Shown here: positions 7,971 to 14,985 of the stretch, one piece after another | Numbering within the stretch: position 1 is the stretch's first letter | Layout of the letters: every line of letters starts with the position of its first letter | From: Oscillospiraceae bacterium | Lineage (GTDB): Bacteria; Bacillota; Clostridia; Oscillospirales; Oscillospiraceae | DNA: 22,791 nt | Assembly (NCBI GenBank): GCA_902802215.1 | Contig: CADCLH010000043.1 | Location: 1-22,791 of the forward strand | Direction: 5' to 3' | Notes under the pieces: generated by a model | Told to the model about the DNA's origin: nothing | What the model saw: the letters and a program-made list of their open reading frames with translations, nothing else | Database searches by the model: none | Program-made: the position numbers and the translations under genes

Positions 7971-8891
7971 ATGCGCATCGTCTTTATGGGAACGCCGGAT
8001 TTCGCGGCCGCGTCCCTGCAAAAACTGATCGACGAGGGCTTTGACGTCGCCGGCGTCTTCACGCAGCCCGACAAGCCGAAGGGCCGTGGGATGGAGCTGA
8101 GCTTTTCCCCGGTCAAAGAGCTCGCCCTGCGCGCAGGTCTTCCGGTCTACCAGCCGGAGAAAATGCGCGACGGGACGGCGCTCGCCGTTCTGCGCGAGCT
8201 CAGGCCCGACATTCTGGTGGTCGTGGCCTACGGACGCATCCTCCCGGACGACATGCTCGCCCTGCCGCGCTATGGGGCCGTGAACGTCCACGGCTCGCTG
8301 CTGCCGAAGTACCGCGGGGCCGCGCCAATCCAATGGGCCGTGCTCAACGGCGACCGCGTCACCGGCGTGAGCACCATGTTTCTCGCAAGCGAGATGGACG
8401 CCGGGGATATCATCTACACCGACGAAACCGAGATCGGGGAATTCGAGACCGCGGGCGAGCTCTTTGACCGCCTCATGGACATGGGCGCAGAGCTTCTGGT
8501 GAAGACCCTGCGCGCGATCGAGGACGGCTCCGCCCCGCGCACGCCGCAGGACCACACGCAGGCGACTTACGTCAAAATGCTGGATAAATCCATTTCTCCC
8601 ATAGACTGGAACAAGCGGCCGCGCGAGATCGTCAAGCATATATACGGTCTACAGCCCTGGCCCGTCGCGACGATGGAGCTGGAAGGGAAGACCTTCCGCG
8701 TCTTCGGCGCGGCCTATACCGAAAACCGTACCGGAAAAACGCCGGGGTCCGTCGTCTCCGCCGGGGACGCGGGCATCGAGATCGCCTGCGCGGACGGGCA
8801 GACCCTGCTCGTGACCGAGCTGCAAGCGCCCGGCAAGAAGCGGATGCGGGCCGGGGACTTCCTCCGCGGCCACCGCATTACGATCGCATGA
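7971..8891 (+). CDS. fmt: Methionyl-tRNA formyltransferase
   Basis: Formylates initiator Met-tRNA using 10-formyl-tetrahydrofolate. 306 residues, beginning MRIVFMGTPDFA. The catalytic Asn-His-Asp set is visible as N105 and H107 (NVHGSLLPKYRGAAPI) and D143 (EMDAGD). The C-terminal tRNA-binding OB-like domain is complete. The ATG at 7971 is two bases after the def stop and uses AGGAG (7961-7965), which lies in the end of def; the in-frame GTG at 7965 overlaps that site and was rejected. The gene ends in an ATGA overlap with rsmB. Confidence 0.97.
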   Translation: MRIVFMGTPDFAAASLQKLIDEGFDVAGVFTQPDKPKGRGMELSFSPVKELALRAGLPVYQPEKMRDGTALAVLRELRPDILVVVAYGRILPDDMLALPRYGAVNVHGSLLPKYRGAAPIQWAVLNGDRVTGVSTMFLASEMDAGDIIYTDETEIGEFETAGELFDRLMDMGAELLVKTLRAIEDGSAPRTPQDHTQATYVKMLDKSISPIDWNKRPREIVKHIYGLQPWPVATMELEGKTFRVFGAAYTENRTGKTPGSVVSAGDAGIEIACADGQTLLVTELQAPGKKRMRAGDFLRGHRITIA

Positions 8892-10204
8892 GCGCGGGGA
8901 CCGACGCCCGCCGGGCGGCGCTGGAGACGCTGATACGCTGTCGGCGCGGCGGGGCCTGGTCCGGCGCCGCGATGGACGGCAGCGTGCGCAGGTACGGCCT
9001 TGACCGCAGGGACGCGGCCTTCGCGTCGCGGCTCTGCCTGAGCGCACTGGAAAACGCCGAGCTCTGCGACTTCTATATCGCCGCCTTCTGTCAGACAAAG
9101 CTGGAGCCCGCGGTGCGCGACGTGCTGCGCCTCGGCGTCTGCCAGCTCCTGTTCTTTGACCGCGTTCCCGCCCGCGCCGCCGTGGCTGAGTCCGTCGCGC
9201 TGTGCAAAGCCGCCGGCTGCGCCAGAGCCGCCGGACTCGTCAACGCCGTGCTGCGGCGCATCGCCGACGCGCGCGGCGCTCTGCCCGAGATCCCGGGGGA
9301 GGGGACGCCCGCGTATCTTGCCACACGCTTCAGCCATCCGCTCTGGCTTGCGGAGCTGCTTTGCGAGCGAAAGGGCTATGCTTTTGCCGAGGCCTTCTTT
9401 GCGGCCGACAACCGGCCGGCCCCGCTGACGATCCAGGTCAATACGCTGAAAGTCACGCCGGAGGACTATGCCAGAGCGCTTTCCCGCGCGGAGATCCCGT
9501 TCGAGGCGGACCCGGACATCCCGGGCTGCCTGACGCTTCCCGACGGTGTAGCATCGGAGCTTCCGGGCTATGAGGAAGGGCTGTTCTATGTGCAGGACAG
9601 GGCCGCCCGCCTTGCCGTCGAGTTCGCCGCGCCGGAGCCGGATATGCGGGTGCTCGACGCCTGCGCGAGTCCCGGCGGCAAGAGCTTTGCCGCCGCGCTG
9701 CGGATGCGAAACGAGGGCGAAATCCTGGCCTGCGACATCCATGAAAAGAAGCTCAGGCTTGTCTCGGAGGGCGCGAAGCGCCTGGGAATCTCCTGCCTGC
9801 GGACCCGGGCGGCGGACGCGCGGGAATATGATCCCGCGCTGAGGGAAGGCTTTGATCTGGTGATCGCCGACGTGCCCTGCTCGGGGCTCGGCGTGATACG
9901 GAAAAAGCCGGAAATACGGTCAAAACAGCCGGAAGAGATCAAAAATCTTCCGCAGATTCAGACGGATATTCTCGAAAATCTATCAAAATATCTGAAAACA
10001 AACGGCGTTCTCCTGTATTCCACCTGCACGATCCTGGAGGAGGAGAACGAGAAGGTCGTCGAAGCGTTTTTGGATCGGCATCCGGATTTTGTCCCGGAGG
10101 ATTTTTCGGTCGGCGGCGTCCGATCCGAAAACGGGATGTTCACCTTCTGGCCCAACACGACGGGCACCGACGGCTTCTTTGCGGCGAAACTGAGGAGACG
10201 ATAG
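8888..10204 (+). CDS. rsmB: 16S rRNA (cytosine-967-C5)-methyltransferase RsmB
   Basis: A 438-residue SAM-dependent RNA m5C methyltransferase. The N-terminal NusB-like RNA-binding domain (about 1-140, with LRLGVCQLLFFDRVPARAAV) precedes the Rossmann methyltransferase. SAM site: CASPGGKS (259-266). Catalytic cysteines: C331 in DVPCSGLG and C380 in YSTCTI. Length is normal and no motif is missing. It overlaps fmt by four bases. In many Firmicutes a zinc metallopeptidase gene lies between fmt and rsmB; it is absent here. Confidence 0.96.
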   Translation: MSAGTDARRAALETLIRCRRGGAWSGAAMDGSVRRYGLDRRDAAFASRLCLSALENAELCDFYIAAFCQTKLEPAVRDVLRLGVCQLLFFDRVPARAAVAESVALCKAAGCARAAGLVNAVLRRIADARGALPEIPGEGTPAYLATRFSHPLWLAELLCERKGYAFAEAFFAADNRPAPLTIQVNTLKVTPEDYARALSRAEIPFEADPDIPGCLTLPDGVASELPGYEEGLFYVQDRAARLAVEFAAPEPDMRVLDACASPGGKSFAAALRMRNEGEILACDIHEKKLRLVSEGAKRLGISCLRTRAADAREYDPALREGFDLVIADVPCSGLGVIRKKPEIRSKQPEEIKNLPQIQTDILENLSKYLKTNGVLLYSTCTILEEENEKVVEAFLDRHPDFVPEDFSVGGVRSENGMFTFWPNTTGTDGFFAAKLRRR

Positions 10205-10213
10205 GATAGCGAC

Positions 10214-11213
10214 ATGACGGAGCTTGCGGCAAAACAAAATATCGTTTCCCTCCTGCCCGCAGAGCTGGAGGCGGAGCTCACCGCGATGGGGGAGCCGAAG
10301 TTCCGCGCCAAGCAGATCTTCGGCTGGATCTCCCGCGGCGTGCGGGATTTCGGACAGATGAGCAATCTGCCCATGGCCCTGCGCGAAAAGCTCGCCGCGC
10401 GCTTTTCCCTCTATGAGCCGAAGGTGCTGTCCCGGCAGGTCTCCGCCATCGACGGCACGATCAAGTACCTCTGGGAGCTTGCAGACGGCAACGCCGTGGA
10501 GACTGTGGTCATGAGCTACAAACACGGCAACACGGTCTGCGTCTCCTCGCAGGTGGGCTGCCGTCAGGGCTGCGCGTTCTGCGCCTCCACCATCGGCGGA
10601 CTGGTCCGGAATCTGGAGGCGGGGGAGATCCTCGACGAGGTGCTGTTTTCCCAGCTCGACTCCGGTAAGCCCATCTCCAACATCGTGCTGATGGGGATCG
10701 GGGAGCCGCTGGACAACTTCGACAACGTGATGCGCTTTCTGCGTCTCGTCAACCATCCCGACGGGATGAACATCGGCATGCGCCATATCTCGCTGTCCAC
10801 CTGCGGGCTGATCGAGCGCTTTCCGGAGCTGGCGGCGCAGGACATGCAGCTGACGCTGTCGGTATCCCTGCACGCGCCGGACGACGAGACCCGCTCGAAG
10901 ATCATGCCCGCCAACCGGGGGCGCGGCGTCGACGCGCTGATCGCCGCCTGCCGCAGCTACTATGAACAGACCGGGCGGCGCATTTCCTTTGAATACGCGA
11001 TGATCGACGGCGTCAACGACAGTCCGGAGCAGGCAAGGCTGCTGGCCGCGCATGCCCGGTCGGTCGCGGCGCACGTCAACCTGATCCCGCTCAACCACGT
11101 GGAGGAGCGGGCCTTCCGGCCGCACGGTCCGGCGCAGGCTGGGCAGCGACGTGGACGCATCCTGCGGGCAGCTCCGGCGAAAAATCCAGGCGAAAGGAGA
11201 GACGCGCGCATGA
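10214..11213 (+). pseudogene. rlmN: 23S rRNA/tRNA adenine-C2 methyltransferase RlmN, disrupted by internal deletion and frameshift
   Basis: Codons 1-303 read as a normal radical-SAM RlmN. They carry the cluster cysteines C116, C120 and C123 (SSQVGCRQGCAFCAS), the GIGEPLDNFDNV motif and VNLIPLNHVEERAFRP. The frame then goes wrong. The expected C-terminus, TVRRRLGSDVDASCGQLRRK, is encoded from 11124 in another frame and stops with TGA at 11211-11213, inside an ATGA overlap with the phosphatase gene. Only four bases separate FR from TVRR, where homologs have about 20 residues, so a deletion of 3n+2 bases (roughly 55-62) explains the sequence. In the frame as given, the protein loses the second catalytic Cys (in the CGQL motif, E. 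coli C355), so it should be inactive. It may be a real mutation or an assembly error. Confidence 0.85.
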
Positions 11214-11956
11214 AGAGCTTCGGGCTGACCGACAAGGGTAAGGTCCGCAAGGACAACCAGGACTGCTTTATCATCGAAAAATGCCCGTCCAAATCCTGCC
11301 TGATCGTCGGACTGTGCGACGGCATGGGCGGCGCCAAGGCGGGCGGGATCGCCAGCCAGCTTGCGAACAAGGCCTTTGTCTCCTATATCTATGCCAAGCT
11401 GACCTCCCGCGTCGTGCGGACGATGGATTACCGCCGCATCCTGACGAACGCCTGCACCGAGGCCAACGGCGTCTCCTTCGAGTATTCCCGCTTCGACGAG
11501 GCTTTCAACGGCATGGGGACGACCATGGTCGGCGGCGTGATTAAATACAACGGAAACGGGTATATTATCAATGTCGGAGACAGCCGGGCCTATCATATCT
11601 CGCGCCGCAGCAACAGCATCTATCAGATCACCCGGGATCACTCCCTCGTGGAGGAGCTGATGGAGGCCGGCGCCATCACCAGAGAACAGGCCCGCACCCA
11701 CCCGCAGAAGAACGTGATCACCCGCGCCCTCGGCACGGACGACGCCGTGGTGTGCGATTACTTTGAGTTTTCTTTGCAGAGCGGCGACGTGCTGCTGCTC
11801 TGCTCCGACGGCCTGTCCAACATCGTGTCCGATCTGGAGATGCTGGACTACGCCAGAGAGTATCAGGAGCCCGAGCTCCTCTGCCGCGCGCTGATGAGCA
11901 AGGCGCTCAACCGCGGCGCGCGGGACAATGTGACGGTCGTCGCGGTCATGCGCTGA
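11210..11956 (+). CDS. prpC: PP2C-family protein serine/threonine phosphatase (PrpC/Stp)
   Basis: 248 residues, a normal bacterial PP2C length. Metal-binding and catalytic motifs are all visible: KVRKDNQD (11-18), CDGMGG (D37), GMGTTMVGG, NVGDSRAY (D124), CSDGLSN (D200) and RDNVTVV (D239). It reverses phosphorylation by the kinase encoded next door and also acts on kinase targets in cell-wall and translation control. I place the start at ATG 11210, after AAGGAGA (11194-11200). On paper the frame is continuous with the upstream rlmN, giving a 580-residue fusion, but that arises only from the rlmN frameshift. Confidence 0.93.
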   Translation: MKSFGLTDKGKVRKDNQDCFIIEKCPSKSCLIVGLCDGMGGAKAGGIASQLANKAFVSYIYAKLTSRVVRTMDYRRILTNACTEANGVSFEYSRFDEAFNGMGTTMVGGVIKYNGNGYIINVGDSRAYHISRRSNSIYQITRDHSLVEELMEAGAITREQARTHPQKNVITRALGTDDAVVCDYFEFSLQSGDVLLLCSDGLSNIVSDLEMLDYAREYQEPELLCRALMSKALNRGARDNVTVVAVMR

Positions 11957-11975
11957 GTCCCGAACGGAGAGGTCT

Positions 11976-13658
11976 ATGGAACATCAAGACAAGTATATCG
12001 GCCAGGTCCTGGACGAGCGCTATGAGATCCTCGAGCTGATCGGCGAGGGCGGCATGTCCGTTGTCTACAGGGCGATGGACAGACGCCTCAACCGCAGCGT
12101 CGCGATCAAGATCATGCGCGAGGAAATGGCGGCCGACGAGGAGTTCCGCAGGAATTTCTGCGCCGAGGCCCACGCCGTCGCCATGCTCTCGAACCCCAAC
12201 ATCGTGGGCGTCTATGACGTCAGCCACAGCGACGATATCGAATACATAGTGATGGAGCTGGTAGACGGTATCACCCTGCGGCAGTATATGGACAAGCGCG
12301 GCGTGCTGAACTGGCGGGAGGTCCTGCACTTCACGCGGCAGATCGCCCGCGCGCTCTCGCACGCCCACGAGCGCGGCATCATCCACCGCGACATCAAGCC
12401 CCAGAACATCCTGATGCTGCGCGACGGTACGATCAAGGTCGAGGACTTCGGCATCGCCGCGCTGGAAAACGAGGCCCACGAGAGCGACGGGCAGGCCATC
12501 GGCTCGATCCACTACATCGCGCCCGAGCAGGCGCGCGGCGAGCTGCCGGACGCCAGAAGCGACCTGTACTCGCTCGGCATCGTGATGTACGAAATGCTCA
12601 CCGGGCAAAAGCCCTATGAGGGCGAGACCATCGGAGAGATCGCCGTCAAGCATATGAACGCGCAGGCCGTCCCGCCGCACGAGCTCGTCTCCGAGGTCCC
12701 GGCAGAGCTGGAGCGCATCACGCTCAAGGCCATGTGCGCGGATATCACGCAGCGCTACCAGAGCGCCGCCGAGCTGCTGGACGATCTGGACGCCTTTGTT
12801 CAGGAGCAGCTCAAACAGGCGGAGCCCGAGGAAAAGCCGATGGTCAATCCCGCGGTCATGCCCATCCGCTCCGTCAGCGAGATGAACAAGGCGCGTTTCC
12901 AGCTCCGACACCGGCGCGCGCGCCGCGTGACCTTCCTGATGGGGACCTTCGGCGCGCTGGCGCTCTGCGTGGGGCTGTTCGTGTTCATGTGGGATTTCTG
13001 GCTCGGAGAGGTCTTTACCCCGGCCGAGCGCATCACCCTGCCCAACTTCTGCGGGAACGACTACCAGAAGATCCTGGACAACGCCGAGTACGCCTCCCTG
13101 TACAGCTTCGACGTGGTCTATGTGATCAACACCGAGACGGAGAGCGGCACCATCCTTGCCCAGAACCCCGATCCCGGACGCAGCATGATGATCACGCCCG
13201 AGGGCATCAAGGTCGAGCTCTCGGTCAGCACGGGCATGGTCTTTACCGAGGTGCCCGACGTGGTCAACCTCGACTACCGCGAGGCGAAGACCCGCTTGCA
13301 GCAGGCGGGATTCATCGTGGATATCGAAAACGAGACCTCCGCGACGGTCACCAAGGACTACGTCATCAGCACCAGCCCCAACGCGGGCGAACAGATGAGC
13401 TCGGGCTCGACCGTGTATGTCACCGTCAGCACGGGCCCGCAGATCACCTATGTCCGCATGCCGAACGTCATCGGCCTGTCGGAGGACGCGGCCATCAGCA
13501 AGCTGGAGAGCGCCGGACTGAGCTACGGCGGCTCCGACTGGACGGCGAGCGATGTGGACGCGGGGACCGTGATCGGACAGAGCGCCGACGCCTTTACCGA
13601 GGTGGAGGAGCACGCCAAGATCTATCTGAAGATTTCTTCGGGACCGGCGGTGTATTGA
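11976..13658 (+). CDS. prkC: PASTA-domain Ser/Thr protein kinase (PrkC/Stk1)
   Basis: 560 residues. The cytoplasmic Hanks-type kinase occupies about 15-275: glycine loop GEGGMS (23-28), catalytic Lys K45, HRDIKPQN (137-144), DFG (157-159) and APEQARG. A juxtamembrane linker, one membrane helix (about 319-338) and three extracellular PASTA domains follow (about 353-420, 422-488, 490-558). PASTA domains sense muropeptides or lipid II and signal on wall state, growth and germination. The activation segment (160-176) contains no threonine and is acidic, with E169-S170-D171; homologs autophosphorylate on threonines there. A Glu precedes DFG. SD GGAGAGG precedes the ATG. The gene pairs with the PP2C gene upstream. 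Confidence 0.95.
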   Translation: MEHQDKYIGQVLDERYEILELIGEGGMSVVYRAMDRRLNRSVAIKIMREEMAADEEFRRNFCAEAHAVAMLSNPNIVGVYDVSHSDDIEYIVMELVDGITLRQYMDKRGVLNWREVLHFTRQIARALSHAHERGIIHRDIKPQNILMLRDGTIKVEDFGIAALENEAHESDGQAIGSIHYIAPEQARGELPDARSDLYSLGIVMYEMLTGQKPYEGETIGEIAVKHMNAQAVPPHELVSEVPAELERITLKAMCADITQRYQSAAELLDDLDAFVQEQLKQAEPEEKPMVNPAVMPIRSVSEMNKARFQLRHRRARRVTFLMGTFGALALCVGLFVFMWDFWLGEVFTPAERITLPNFCGNDYQKILDNAEYASLYSFDVVYVINTETESGTILAQNPDPGRSMMITPEGIKVELSVSTGMVFTEVPDVVNLDYREAKTRLQQAGFIVDIENETSATVTKDYVISTSPNAGEQMSSGSTVYVTVSTGPQITYVRMPNVIGLSEDAAISKLESAGLSYGGSDWTASDVDAGTVIGQSADAFTEVEEHAKIYLKISSGPAVY

Positions 13659-13663
13659 ACGGG

Positions 13664-14554
13664 ATGAAGGCAGAAGGGATCATTGTCAAGGCGCTCAGCG
13701 GCTTTTACTATGTCGCGGCGGGGGATGGCGTGATCGAATGCAAGGCGCGCGGCCGCTTCCGTCTGGACGGGAGCTCCCCGCTTGTGGGAGACCGGGTGCG
13801 ATGCAGCCTGGATAGCGCCGGAAAAGGGCGGATCGACGAGGTGCTGCCCCGGAAGAACTGGTTTATCCGGCCCGCCGTCGCCAACATCGACACGCTGGTC
13901 TTCGTCGCGGCCAACGTCAACCCGGTGACCGATCCCTTTCTGATCGACAGACTGTCGGTCATTGCGGAGGAGGCGCGCTGCGGCCTGGTCGTCTGCATCA
14001 ACAAGACCGATCTCGATCCCGGCGACCGGCTCTATGAGAGGATGCGGAAAACCGGTTATCCCGTGGTGCGCACCAGCGCCGAGACCGGCGAGGGGATGGA
14101 CGCGCTGCTTGCGCTTCTGCGCGGCAGGGTCTGCGCCTTCACCGGCAACTCCGGCGTCGGCAAGTCCAGCATCCTCAACGCCCTGCTGCCCGGCGCGAAC
14201 ATCAAGACCGGCGAGGTCAGCGAAAAGCTCGGCCGGGGCAGACATACGACCCGGCATGTGGAGCTCTACAAGCTGGGGGAGGACACCTATATCGCGGACA
14301 CCCCGGGCTTCGCCTCGCTGGACGTGACGATGACGAACGTCATTGAAAAGGAACAGCTTCAATACGATTTCATCGAGTTCGACCCGTATCTCGGACAGTG
14401 CCGCTTTCATGACTGCGCCCATCTGAAGGAGCCGGACTGCGCCGTGCGGGCCGCGGTGAGCGCCGGGGTGATCGACGAGAGCCGCTACCGCTCCTACATA
14501 CGGCTGTACGAATTGAGCGCACAGCACAAGTTTTGGGAGTATAAGGACGAATAA
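13664..14554 (+). CDS. rsgA: Ribosome small-subunit-dependent GTPase A (RsgA/CpgA)
   Basis: A 296-residue circularly permuted GTPase that helps mature the 30S subunit. The N-terminal OB fold (residues 1-70, MKAEGIIVKALSGFYYV) precedes G motifs in permuted order: NKTD (113-116), GNSGVGKS (161-168) and DTPGF (212-216). The C-terminal zinc knuckle is C246-x4-C251-x-H253-x5-C259. I start at ATG 13664, five bases after the prkC stop. A TTG at 13655 with GGCGG just upstream is a possible alternative that adds three residues. The frame is open further upstream, but that stretch lies inside prkC in another frame. In B. subtilis rpe and thiN follow; both are absent here. Confidence 0.96.
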   Translation: MKAEGIIVKALSGFYYVAAGDGVIECKARGRFRLDGSSPLVGDRVRCSLDSAGKGRIDEVLPRKNWFIRPAVANIDTLVFVAANVNPVTDPFLIDRLSVIAEEARCGLVVCINKTDLDPGDRLYERMRKTGYPVVRTSAETGEGMDALLALLRGRVCAFTGNSGVGKSSILNALLPGANIKTGEVSEKLGRGRHTTRHVELYKLGEDTYIADTPGFASLDVTMTNVIEKEQLQYDFIEFDPYLGQCRFHDCAHLKEPDCAVRAAVSAGVIDESRYRSYIRLYELSAQHKFWEYKDE

Positions 14555-14571
14555 AACAAAAACGAATACCG

Positions 14572-14623
14572 AAACCGTCTCCCGCGTAGACTGAACTGAG
14601 TTTACGGCGCGGGAGGCGGTTTT
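14572..14623 (+). terminator. Stem-loop after rsgA, probable terminator of the long operon
   Basis: A 15-bp stem (14572-14586 with 14608-14622, one G-T wobble) encloses a 21-base loop and ends in TTTT (14620-14623). It stands 17 bases after the rsgA stop, where an intrinsic terminator is expected. The right arm contains GGGAGG, the ribosome site for the next small gene, so the same hairpin could also limit its translation in read-through RNA. The large loop and short T run make termination strength uncertain. Confidence 0.6.
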
Positions 14624-14625
14624 CT

Positions 14626-14778
14626 ATGCGCAGAGGGCGGCACTGCATGCTGGGCTTCGTTGCGATCTCCGCGGGGCTGATCATCATTCTGTCCCTGGTT
14701 TTGCCTTCGGCCTTCTGGTGGTTCATCCTGGCAGTGCTTTTGATCGGGTTCGGGATCTGGTATATCCGCTGTTGCTGA
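14626..14778 (+). CDS. Small hydrophobic two-helix membrane protein (50 residues)
   Basis: Starts at ATG 14626 behind GGGAGG (14611-14616) and ends at TGA 14776-14778. The peptide has a basic start (MRRGRHC), a helix of about residues 9-26, a turn at PSAFWW (28-32), a second helix (about 30-46) and an IRCC end. A central aromatic LP.(F/W)WWF turn and a terminal Cys pair are features I associate with small uncharacterised clostridial membrane proteins, but I cannot name a family. It lies between rsgA and spoVM, with 19 bases to the latter, so a role around sporulation or the forespore membrane is possible; this is inference from location only. Confidence 0.6.
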   Translation: MRRGRHCMLGFVAISAGLIIILSLVLPSAFWWFILAVLLIGFGIWYIRCC

Positions 14779-14797
14779 TCGGGGAAAGGAGAGGGGT

Positions 14798-14869
14798 ATG
14801 AGAATCCTTGTCATCAAGATGCCGCGCTTTCTGGCCAGACTTCTGTCTCGCTGGAGAGAGTGGGAATAG
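14798..14869 (+). CDS. spoVM: Stage V sporulation protein SpoVM (23 residues)
   Basis: A tiny gene with a strong ribosome site (AAAGGAGAGG, 14785-14794) before ATG 14798, ending at TAG 14867-14869. It begins MRILVIKMPRFLARLL and matches B. subtilis SpoVM (MKFYTIKLPKFLGG...) at the diagnostic positions I6, K7, P9, F11 and L12, with a basic amphipathic helix after Pro9. SpoVM senses the convex forespore membrane and anchors SpoIVA, the base of the spore coat. Its place downstream of prkC-rsgA is the same as in B. subtilis, apart from missing rpe and thiN. It is slightly shorter than the 26-residue B. subtilis peptide and has no Gly-Gly after FL. Motif and synteny together make the call strong. 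Confidence 0.85.
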   Translation: MRILVIKMPRFLARLLSRWREWE

Positions 14870-14985
14870 ACGCGGACAGAGCGGAATAAGCTGTACGGGA
14901 CGAGGCGCAGCGCCCGTCATGAGAGATCTCCATCTGCCGCTTGTGGGGGTCGGCTGAGAATCCGAGCGGCAGACAGGAGAGCGCA

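Noticed and set aside
10214..11956. One 580-residue RlmN-phosphatase fusion protein
   Set aside because: The phosphatase has its own ribosome site and ATG in an ATGA overlap with the true rlmN stop, and the junction residues are out-of-frame translation of the RlmN C-terminus. It is explained by a deletion/frameshift in rlmN.
11946..13613. Very long minus-strand open frames opposite prkC, cdaR (1449-2726), priA and others
   Set aside because: They are antisense shadows typical of GC-rich genes with strong codon bias: low-complexity Arg/His/Asp/Leu-rich translations with no recognisable motifs or ribosome sites.
12734..13663. A long open extension in front of rsgA, giving about 606 residues
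   Set aside because: The extension lies in a different frame inside prkC, is Arg/Gly-rich shadow sequence, and the RsgA family begins near MKAEGIIVKALSGFYYV.
14904..14930. Small hairpin around GAGGCGCAGCGCCC before the SPOCS-LysM gene
   Set aside because: Short, with a bulge and no T tract; likely chance in GC-rich sequence.
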